From: an uncultured Methylophaga sp.
GTDB taxonomy: Bacteria; Pseudomonadota; Gammaproteobacteria; Nitrosococcales; Methylophagaceae
DNA: 5,493 nt
Direction: 5' to 3'
Assembly (NCBI GenBank): GCA_946885755.1
Contig: CAMPHB010000106.1
Location: 1-5,493 of the forward strand
How positions within the stretch are numbered: position 1 is the stretch's first letter; each line of letters begins with the position of its first letter. A program made the position numbers and the translations under genes. Below, piece after piece: positions 1 to 5,305 of this stretch. Below the pieces are notes generated by a model that was not told where the DNA came from, did no database searches, and saw nothing but the letters and a program-made list of their open reading frames with translations.

Positions 1-584
1 ATGCGCAGGCACAACGCGAAATTGCGCTGGCGATTGGTGAGCCGCCAGCGACTAAAGGATATCCACCTTCGGTATTTTCGTTACTGCCGCAACTGGTGGA
101 ACGTGCCGGTAACGGCCCGGCTGGCAAAGGGGCCATTACTGCTATTTATACCGTGCTGACTGAAGGTGATGATCAGCAGGATCCGGTGGCCGATGCGGCG
201 CGGGCGATCCTTGACGGCCATATTGTCTTGTCACGGCAACTGGCAGAATCCGGCGTTTATCCGGCAATCGATGTCGAGGCCTCAATCAGCCGGGTGATGC
301 CGCAGGTGGTTGACAGTAAACATTTACAGGCGGCGCAATTATTTAAGCAGATTTATGCGACTTACCGGCAAAATCAGGACCTCATCAATATCGGTGCATA
401 CAGTGCTGGCAGTGATCCACAAATTGATCATGCGATTCAGATGTTTCCTAAATTACGTCATGTCTTGAAACAGGATATGCAGCAGGCGCATGATTGGCAG
501 CAAAGCGTGGATAATTTGCTACAGACCTTGCAAAGTCCACCGAATGCCGCCAGTCCGCCGGTGCGGACAGTAACCGCACGCTAA
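1..584 (+). CDS. fliI: Flagellum-specific ATP synthase FliI, C-terminal part (5' partial)
   Basis: FliI is the hexameric cytoplasmic ATPase of the flagellar type III export apparatus; it helps deliver rod, hook and filament subunits to the export gate. The reading frame is open from base 3 of the window, so the gene begins upstream and the N-terminal domain and Walker A motif are outside. The visible part starts in the catalytic domain with [20 protein letters not shown], then [40 protein letters not shown] and [14 protein letters not shown], blocks nearly invariant in FliI. An ATG at 96 is internal and not the real start. The last ~17 residues are a Pro/Ala-rich tail. The fliJ neighbour 18 nt downstream separates it from the virulence secretion ATPases (YscN/SctN) and F1 beta subunits, its nearest relatives. 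Confidence 0.97.
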   Translation, partial: AQAQREIALAIGEPPATKGYPPSVFSLLPQLVERAGNGPAGKGAITAIYTVLTEGDDQQDPVADAARAILDGHIVLSRQLAESGVYPAIDVEASISRVMPQVVDSKHLQAAQLFKQIYATYRQNQDLINIGAYSAGSDPQIDHAIQMFPKLRHVLKQDMQQAHDWQQSVDNLLQTLQSPPNAASPPVRTVTAR

Positions 585-602
585 TCACAGGACAGGCAGT
601 CT

Positions 603-1046
603 ATGGCTCGTGCCCAAAAGCTGATTCCGGTCATCGATCTGGCCCGTCGGGAAACCGAGCAGGCGCAGTTGCAGCTGGCCGACGCAAATCGTCTGCTGCA
701 TCAGGAGCAACAGCAATTACAGGAATTGCAGCAATACCGGCAGGATTATTTACAACGTTTTCGAAGTGGCGATCCACAGTCAATGCCAGCGCGCAAAGCG
801 ATTGAACTGCGCAGTTTTCTGGTGCAACTGGATCAGGCGATTCAGCTGCAGGAAAAACAAGTGCGCCAATATCTCGGTCAGTCACAGCATAAACAACAGA
901 TCTGGCTGCAGGCGCGCAGTAAACAGCAGGCCATGGAAACGCTGATGGAGCGTTATCAGCAACAGGATCTGCAGCAACAGCAACGCCGTGAACAAGTCCT
1001 CAGTGACGAATACAGCGTGCAGTTATGGCGCCGTAAAAAAACCTAA
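603..1046 (+). CDS. fliJ: Flagellar export protein FliJ
   Basis: FliJ is a small coiled-coil protein that sits in the centre of the FliI ring, much like the gamma subunit of F1, links it to the export gate and escorts chaperones. The 147-residue product matches the usual FliJ length (~145-150). It is almost all predicted helix, very rich in Gln, Arg and Leu, with no membrane segment or signal peptide. The N-terminus (ARAQKLIPVIDLARRETEQA) and the ERYQQQDLQQQQRREQ to RRKKT C-terminus are typical. A purine-rich stretch at 589-596 (AGGACAGG) precedes the ATG at 603. FliJ diverges fast, so the call rests on length, composition and position behind fliI together; I consider it secure. Confidence 0.93.
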   Translation: MARAQKLIPVIDLARRETEQAQLQLADANRLLHQEQQQLQELQQYRQDYLQRFRSGDPQSMPARKAIELRSFLVQLDQAIQLQEKQVRQYLGQSQHKQQIWLQARSKQQAMETLMERYQQQDLQQQQRREQVLSDEYSVQLWRRKKT

Positions 1047-1087
1047 CGCAACAAGCCCGAAATCCGACTGCGGAAATCTGACCGTCG

Positions 1088-1095
1088 GCCGATAC
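1088..1095 (+). promoter_or_regulatory. Possible sigma-28 (FliA) -10 element upstream of the STAS gene
   Basis: GCCGATAC matches 7 of 8 bases of the flagellar sigma-28 -10 consensus GCCGATAA. It would start transcription close to the ATG at 1103, so the mRNA would have almost no leader, which fits the missing Shine-Dalgarno sequence. Against it, the expected -35 position (about 1069-1076, TGCGGAAA) does not resemble TAAAGTTT. It may be chance; the gene can also be read through from fliJ. Confidence 0.25.
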
Positions 1096-1102
1096 AATTG
1101 GT

Positions 1103-1417
1103 ATGACCTCGCCGGAAACCATAACAGTCCCATTTGACACACGGCTGACCATTGCCGAAGTGCCGGACTGCTACGTTCGTTTACTGGCATTATTGCTGGA
1201 CGGCAAGCCGCTGATAATGGACCTGCAGGCGATTACCCGTATCGACACAGCAGGGTTACAATTGCTGTACTGCTTTGCGGCAGAAGCAAAACGATTACAA
1301 ATAGTGCTCAACTGGCAACCGTTGCCAGCGAGTGTGCAACAGGCGCTGGATCTTGCCGGTATTGATCTGACCGGTAATGCTGCAGCCAATACGGAGTCAC
1401 CATGGCAGTCATTTTAA
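1103..1417 (+). CDS. STAS-domain protein (anti-sigma factor antagonist-like, SpoIIAA/MlaB fold)
   Basis: A 104-residue single STAS domain. Visible marks are the central strand LIMDLQAITRIDTAGLQLL (residues 37-55), with the D48-T49-A50-G51 motif where SpoIIAA-type proteins carry the phosphorylatable Ser/Thr, and a C-terminal SVQQALDLAGID helix. STAS proteins act as phospho-switches in partner-switching systems or as small adaptors in chemosensory clusters. It overlaps the next gene, a CheY-type receiver, by 16 nt, and a STAS gene before cheY-cheA-cheW is an arrangement known from accessory chemosensory clusters. The ATG at 1103 is the only sensible start: an in-frame stop lies at 1079-1081 and no ATG, GTG or TTG lies between. 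No Shine-Dalgarno sequence is visible. No serine kinase (RsbW type) or PP2C phosphatase gene is in the window, so what would modify T49 is unknown. Family call is firm; role is inferred. Confidence 0.9.
   Translation: MTSPETITVPFDTRLTIAEVPDCYVRLLALLLDGKPLIMDLQAITRIDTAGLQLLYCFAAEAKRLQIVLNWQPLPASVQQALDLAGIDLTGNAAANTESPWQSF
1393..1396 (+). promoter_or_regulatory. Ribosome binding site of the CheY-type gene
   Basis: GGAG lies 5 nt before the ATG at 1402, inside the STAS coding region. It supports that start, and hence the 16-nt overlap with the STAS gene, which suggests translational coupling of the two. Confidence 0.7.
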
Positions 1418-1764
1418 GCGTTGATGATTCGGCCTCATTACGGCAAATGCTGATGATCACCTTGCAAAACGCCGGTCATCAGGTGGTCAGCGCTGAAGAT
1501 GGTCGCAGCGCTTTTGAACTGGCCAGACAAATCACTTTTGATCTTGTTGTCACCGATTTTAATATGCCGCAGCTTAATGGCCCCGGGCTTATCAGTGCGC
1601 TGCGGGCTGAAGCCAAATACCAGCACATACCGATGTTATTGCTGACTACCGAAGATGCCATTGAGAAAAAACAGGCCGGCAAAGATGCCGGTGCCACTGG
1701 CTGGCTGAAAAAACCAGTCGATCCCCGGCAGTTACTGATGACCATCGACAGGCTGCTCAGCTGA
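1402..1764 (+). CDS. CheY-type single-domain response regulator
   Basis: A 120-residue stand-alone receiver domain with no output domain. All phosphorylation-site residues are present: acidic pair D8/D9 (ILSVDDS), phosphoacceptor D52 (LVVTDFNMP), switch residue T82 (LLLTTED) and K104 (WLKKPVD). Spacing D52-T82-K104 equals E. coli CheY D57-T87-K109. The position of E. coli CheY Tyr106 is Trp (W101). It should receive phosphate from the CheA-type kinase encoded 9 nt downstream. Its target may be the flagellar switch (FliM), the co-encoded STAS protein or another partner; the sequence does not decide. It is preceded by a good ribosome binding site (GGAG at 1393) inside the STAS gene. I leave the symbol empty because a flagellated bacterium of this type normally has a separate primary cheY next to cheZ, and this is probably a paralogue. 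Confidence 0.95.
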   Translation: MAVILSVDDSASLRQMLMITLQNAGHQVVSAEDGRSAFELARQITFDLVVTDFNMPQLNGPGLISALRAEAKYQHIPMLLLTTEDAIEKKQAGKDAGATGWLKKPVDPRQLLMTIDRLLS

Positions 1765-1773
1765 GCCCGCTTA

Positions 1774-3543
1774 ATGATGACTGCTTATGCTGCTGCCCAA
1801 TCGGCATTATTTATTGAAGAAAGCCGGCAACTGCTGATTCAAATCGAACAGGGCTGGCAACAGGCTAAGCCTGCTGATTCGCAGTGGCGTGACCAGATGT
1901 TGCGGCAATTGCACAAACTCAAAGGCATGGCGGCAAGTTTTGATGAAGCGGCCGCTGCAGAATGCTGTCATCAGCTGGAAACCGCTGTCAGTCAGACTGA
2001 TATGCCGTTTACCGCCATGCAGGCAATGGCGGTCAGTCAAACGCTGGGCAAACTGCATGAAATACTGCATTGCTTAAAGCCGCAGACAAAAACCATTGCC
2101 GATAACCCGGCAGAACAGTTAACTGCCGACAAACAGCAACAGTGGCAGATTGACTTCAGACCGTTGCCGGGCTTTTTTACCAATGGTCAGGATCCGCTGC
2201 AATACCTGAAACGACTGCAGGCACTGGGTGATATGACGGTAGCCGTGGATAACAGCAGGCTGCCGGCATTTGCCGATTATGAAGCTAACCAGCCGTATTT
2301 AAGCTGGCGGATCCAGTTAACCACAGCGGCTGATGCAGAGACTATAAGACAGATTTTTGACTGGGTAAAAACCGATTGTCAGTTAGCGATAACGCCGCTG
2401 AATCAGCAAACAGCGGCTGTAATTAGCAATCCGCAGCCAGCGTTGCCGCGCCATGAACCAGTCAGACAAATTCTGCGCCGTCATCAGCAACAAACGGACT
2501 GGTTAGCGGAAGTGCAACAGCATGCTGAGGCTTTGCCGCTGGCACTGCAAAACCGTCTGGATCAAATCCAGCTGGCACAAACGCAGAATTATCTGGCTTT
2601 GCAAAAGCTCATGCTAAGACCGCTGCTGAACGCCTATCAGCGACTGCCGGCGCTGTTAAACACCATCTGCAGTCAGACCGGTAAACAAGCGGCTTTAACA
2701 CTGCCAGAGCAGATGTTGTGGGTGCCGGCACAACTGCAGGATCTGCTTAGTGATGTGCTGATTCAACTGCTGCGCAATGCGCTGGCTCATGGTATTGAAA
2801 CCACAGAACAACGGCTTGCCGCCGGAAAATCAGCGACAGGTAATATTCGTATCGAACAATCACTGGACGGCATGCAACTTGACCTGCTGTTTGCTGATGA
2901 TGGCGCTGGTCTGCAAACGGCAAAAATTCGCGCTGCGGCCGGTCAGCAAAACGCTGGGGATATAAATGAACTGATTTTTCAGGCCGGACTGAGCACTGCC
3001 AGTACACCGGATTTGTTATCCGGAAGAGGCATTGGTCTGGATCTGGTTCGGCAGCATATTCAGCAATTAGACGGCACTATCAGTGTCAGTTCAACCGAGG
3101 GTGAAGGCTGTGTTTTCCGGATCAGCCTGCCGCTGCGGCAAACCGTGCAAACGCTCGAGGCTGTTGAGGTGGCGGATCAGTTATATGTTTTATCACCGGA
3201 GAACATTGTTAAGACGCTGCCCGCCGAAAGTTTAAAGCGGCGTCATATCAGTGGCCGTGGCGAATTTGTTGAATTTCAGCAGCAATGGTTGCCGGTATGG
3301 GATTTGCGTCAACGCTTTAAACTGGCAAACAGTGCTACAAATGATTCGTGGCTGCTGATTATTCGCAGCCATGGCATTAGCGGTGCTTTGCAGGTTGATA
3401 AATGCCGGCTGCCGGCCGAATATTTGCTTAGTGATTTGCAAAGTCATTACCGGCAACTGCCCGGAATAACCGCGCTGGCCAGTGATGGCGGACCGCAGGT
3501 GGCTTTATGGCTGCAACCGGATTTATTGTTTGGTAAACGATGA
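1774..3543 (+). CDS. cheA: CheA-type chemosensory histidine kinase (accessory paralogue)
   Basis: Cytoplasmic kinase of 589 residues with CheA domain order. Residues ~10-100 form an HPt (P1) domain with phosphoacceptor H47 in LHKLKGMAASFD (H-x-x-K-G). Residues ~127-208 are a P2-like domain (DFRPLPGFFTNGQDPLQYL, YLSWRIQLTT, IFDWVKTDCQL) of the sort found in accessory CheAs rather than the E. coli P2. Residues ~230-310 are a divergent, Gln-rich P3 dimerisation region ending in LMLRPLLNAYQRLP. The P4 ATPase follows: N box LLRNALAHGIE (N335), G1 DDGAGL (375-380), F box IFQAGLSTAS, G2 GRGIGLDLV (417-425). The P5 regulatory domain runs from ~455 to the end (WLPVWDLRQRF). The D of the usual N-box NAxDHG is A338. 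Starts at 1774 and 1777 are both possible, with no strong ribosome site, so translation is probably coupled to the receiver gene ending 9 nt earlier. It should use ATP to phosphorylate H47 and pass phosphate to the CheY-type protein. All catalytic motifs look intact. Confidence 0.95.
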   Translation: MMTAYAAAQSALFIEESRQLLIQIEQGWQQAKPADSQWRDQMLRQLHKLKGMAASFDEAAAAECCHQLETAVSQTDMPFTAMQAMAVSQTLGKLHEILHCLKPQTKTIADNPAEQLTADKQQQWQIDFRPLPGFFTNGQDPLQYLKRLQALGDMTVAVDNSRLPAFADYEANQPYLSWRIQLTTAADAETIRQIFDWVKTDCQLAITPLNQQTAAVISNPQPALPRHEPVRQILRRHQQQTDWLAEVQQHAEALPLALQNRLDQIQLAQTQNYLALQKLMLRPLLNAYQRLPALLNTICSQTGKQAALTLPEQMLWVPAQLQDLLSDVLIQLLRNALAHGIETTEQRLAAGKSATGNIRIEQSLDGMQLDLLFADDGAGLQTAKIRAAAGQQNAGDINELIFQAGLSTASTPDLLSGRGIGLDLVRQHIQQLDGTISVSSTEGEGCVFRISLPLRQTVQTLEAVEVADQLYVLSPENIVKTLPAESLKRRHISGRGEFVEFQQQWLPVWDLRQRFKLANSATNDSWLLIIRSHGISGALQVDKCRLPAEYLLSDLQSHYRQLPGITALASDGGPQVALWLQPDLLFGKR

Positions 3544-3923
3544 TGAATGAACAAAAACAATGGCTGTTATTTCAGCGCGGCCAGCAATCTTTTGCGCTGG
3601 CGGCAGACAATCTGGTGTGTCAGTTATCGACGTTTGCCTGCGCGGTGTTACCCGATGCGCCTGCCGGCATGGTGGGTTTATTCAGTTTTGCCGGAGAGGC
3701 TTTGCCGATGCTGGATATGGCGGCATTTAACGGTGAACTGGCTGATGCTGCCAGCAATTGTCTGGTGGTCAGCATTGATGCACAGCGGCAATTGGGGCTG
3801 CTCAGTGACAACGTCGCCGAACTGACCGAGACGCCGCCGGAAGCCTTGTCTGAAGGTAATGTGTATACCATTTTAACGCCAGCGGCGTTACAACAACTGG
3901 TCAGTGGATCTGCGCAGGCATGA
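3540..3923 (+). CDS. CheW-like coupling protein (divergent)
   Basis: A 127-residue single CheW domain: WLLFQRGQQSFALAADNLV at the N-terminus, VGLFSFAGEALPMLDM (45-60) in place of the usual G-hINLRG-hhPhhDL, and LGLLSDNVAEL (85-95) in place of GhhVDxVxEV. CheW proteins bridge receptors and the CheA P5 domain. It is shorter than E. coli CheW (167 aa), and the position of the conserved E. coli Arg62 is A51. The start overlaps the kinase stop by 4 nt (ATGA); a second ATG at 3543 is also possible. Its stop overlaps the ParA-like gene by 4 nt. A CheW-domain protein coupled to a ParA-type ATPase recalls ParP/ParC of Vibrio, where the pair anchors chemosensory arrays at the pole, but the proline-rich N-terminal extension of ParP is absent. 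Family is clear; partner choice is inferred. Confidence 0.88.
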   Translation: MMNEQKQWLLFQRGQQSFALAADNLVCQLSTFACAVLPDAPAGMVGLFSFAGEALPMLDMAAFNGELADAASNCLVVSIDAQRQLGLLSDNVAELTETPPEALSEGNVYTILTPAALQQLVSGSAQA

Positions 3924-4633
3924 CTGTGACGCCAAGAGTGATTGCCGTAATGAATCAGACCCATGATGTCGGCAAAACCTTTATCACGGCCAATCTGGCC
4001 TACGCGCTGACGGCGCAGGGCAAATCAGTATTATTGATTGATATGGATCCGCAGGCCGATCTGAGCCGCAGTTTTCAGGTGCCGGCAACACAAGCCGGCA
4101 TCAGTCAGTATCTGGATGGCAGCTTAACACTGGCAGATGTTGCATTAGCCATTACTGACGGTTTAACGCTGATTGCCGCCGGCGCGGATTTAGCGGCTTT
4201 TGATCAGTCTGCAGACGATAAACTGGCGCGCGGCCGGCAATTATTAAAATACCTGACCGCCGGGGACTTCGCTGACTATGATTTGGTATTGCTGGATTGT
4301 GCGGCAGTATCGGGTTTACTGGGTATGAATGCGGTGCTGGCGGCGTCTGATATGTTGTTGCCGGTGACCGGTGATGCGCCGGCCATGCAGGGGATGCTGG
4401 ATATGTTGCCGGTGATCCGCAGGGTCAGTGAAAAACGTAAAAAATTGCTGCGGGTCTGGTTATGTCTCAACCGTTTGCCGCGCGGCAGTGCTTATGCTGA
4501 TAAGCTGGCGGCGACCTTGAATCAATATTTTCCCAAGCGTTTGCTGCGCACCATGATTTATGAAGCTGACGAAGCGCAAACCACCGTATATCAATCCCTG
4601 GCGCAAGACTTACTGGCCGGCAGGACCAGCTGA
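3920..4633 (+). CDS. ParA/MinD-family ATPase with degenerate signature P-loop
   Basis: A 237-residue ParA/MinD-type P-loop NTPase. The Walker A region is N12-Q-T-H-D-V-G-K-T20, followed by FITANLAYALTAQGKSVLLI, the switch I motif D41-M-D43-P-Q, and a Walker B strand DYDLVLLDCAA (119-129). The fold, length and N-Q...GKT frame are typical, but the hallmark K-G-G of the deviant Walker A is replaced by T14-H15-D16, while the GKT for phosphate binding remains. ParA-type proteins in chemosensory operons (ParC, PpfA) place arrays at poles or divide them between daughters; FlhG/MinD types count flagella. The 4-nt overlap with the CheW-like gene and the 1-nt overlap with the globin gene suggest it works with this complex. 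There is no obvious C-terminal MinD-style amphipathic membrane helix. It is also possible that it is a regulatory ATP-binding protein without normal dimerisation. Confidence 0.92.
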   Translation: MTVTPRVIAVMNQTHDVGKTFITANLAYALTAQGKSVLLIDMDPQADLSRSFQVPATQAGISQYLDGSLTLADVALAITDGLTLIAAGADLAAFDQSADDKLARGRQLLKYLTAGDFADYDLVLLDCAAVSGLLGMNAVLAASDMLLPVTGDAPAMQGMLDMLPVIRRVSEKRKKLLRVWLCLNRLPRGSAYADKLAATLNQYFPKRLLRTMIYEADEAQTTVYQSLAQDLLAGRTS

Positions 4634-5259
4634 TGACCATGCCTGAATTACCGGACAATGGCCAGATCGCTCTGATCCAGCAGAGTTTCCCTCAATTGCT
4701 GGCGGCCAGTCCGCCGGTCGCGGAGCAGTTTTATCAGCGTCTTGCTAGCACACAGCCGGAAATTTTTGCTTTGTTTAAAGATGCAGAACCAGCCGGTCAG
4801 CAACAAAAACTGCTGGCCGCCATGACATTGCTGGTGACCAATCTGGATGAGCCGGCGTTGTTGAAAGACTATTTTCAGGCACTGGGTGAACGACATCGAC
4901 AATATGGCGTCACGGCGTCAATGTTTGAGCCTTTTATAGATATTTGGCTGGCCGTTATTGGTGATTCTCTCAGCCATCATGACGTTGAGGACGTTGTCGC
5001 TGCCTGGCGTGAATTGCTGGTTTATGTTGTCGCGCTGATGCAAGTTTCAGCGGCACAACCCTTGCCAGTAAAGACGACAGTTGATGAAGCACCTGCCGAT
5101 GATATATCAGCACATATTGCGGATTTATTGGCGCAGCAACAACGGCTGATCACACAAATAAGCCTGACGGCCAGCCGTGATCCGGCAGCGCAACATTTAT
5201 TGAGCGACTTGGCAGAGCTGCGTTTACTGAGCAGCGCCCTGCAAAAAGCACTTAGTTAA
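4633..5259 (+). CDS. Single-domain bacterial globin (Vitreoscilla haemoglobin-like) with C-terminal helical tail
   Basis: A 208-residue protein. Residues ~10-140 align by eye with Vitreoscilla haemoglobin and the globin domain of flavohaemoglobins: EQFYQRLAS (B10 Tyr34), PEIFALFKD (CD1 Phe48), QQQKLLAAM (E7 Gln57), ALGERHRQYGV (proximal F8 His88), then VVAAWRELLVYVVALMQ for helix H. All haem-pocket residues needed for a b-type haem are there. There is no FAD/NAD reductase domain, so it is not a full flavohaemoglobin. The VHb Tyr95 (G5) and Glu137 (H23) positions are F98 and S139. A Pro/Val-rich linker (~142-155) leads to an acidic, helix-prone tail (~156-208) unlike VHb (146 aa). AGGA at 4622-4625 sits 7 nt before the ATG at 4633; an ATG at 4639 is an alternative. 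As the last gene of the chemosensory block, which lacks a receptor gene, it is a candidate gas sensor. An O2 or NO store is the alternative. Confidence 0.9.
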   Translation: MTMPELPDNGQIALIQQSFPQLLAASPPVAEQFYQRLASTQPEIFALFKDAEPAGQQQKLLAAMTLLVTNLDEPALLKDYFQALGERHRQYGVTASMFEPFIDIWLAVIGDSLSHHDVEDVVAAWRELLVYVVALMQVSAAQPLPVKTTVDEAPADDISAHIADLLAQQQRLITQISLTASRDPAAQHLLSDLAELRLLSSALQKALS

Positions 5260-5289
5260 AAAGCTGATTTTAGTTTTTTTTGCCAAAGC

Positions 5290-5305
5290 TGGCATCTGCT
5301 TTGCA
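5290..5305 (+). promoter_or_regulatory. Sigma-54 (RpoN) promoter of fliK
   Basis: TGGCATCTGCTTTGCA fits the sigma-54 consensus TGGCAC(G)-N-TTGCA with GG at 5291-5292 (-24) and GC at 5303-5304 (-12) at exactly the required spacing. It lies in the only sizeable intergenic gap and predicts a start near 5316, giving a leader of about 31 nt. Sigma-54 with an enhancer-binding activator (FlrA/FlrC or FleQ/FleR type) drives middle flagellar genes in polarly flagellated gammaproteobacteria. This would let fliK, and probably genes beyond it, be expressed independently of the upstream operon. Confidence 0.82.

Noticed and set aside
96..584. Apparent complete 162-aa gene starting at the ATG at 96
   Set aside because: The frame is open to the window edge and codons from base 3 encode conserved FliI sequence, so this is an internal start of a truncated fliI.
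1755..1766. 12-bp palindrome GCTCAGCTGAGC spanning the receiver stop codon
   Set aside because: About one perfect 12-bp palindrome is expected by chance in a window of this size, and it matches no known operator.
3620..3964. 114-codon minus-strand frame opposite the CheW-like gene
   Set aside because: Low-complexity composition with no domain, entirely antisense to a clear CheW domain and its junction with the ParA-like gene; a shadow frame.
4080..4100. Hairpin TGCCGGC-N7-GCCGGCA inside the ParA-like gene
   Set aside because: GCCGGC is common here through Ala/Gly/Pro codon use, and no T run follows to make it a terminator.
2255..4390. Repeated GCCGGCA/TTGCCGG words resembling uptake or recombination signals
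   Set aside because: They fall in coding frames as Leu-Pro-Ala or Ala-Gly codons, are irregularly spaced and share no flanking sequence.
4633..5259. Globin as a full flavohaemoglobin or globin-coupled diguanylate cyclase
   Set aside because: The tail after the globin domain is only about 60 residues and has no FAD/NAD-binding, GGDEF or receptor signalling motif.
5241..5283. Rho-independent terminator after the globin gene
   Set aside because: GCAAAAA (5241-5247) can pair with TTTTTGC (5277-5283) and there is a T8 run, but the stem is almost all A-T with a long loop and the Ts are part of the stem. Too weak to call.
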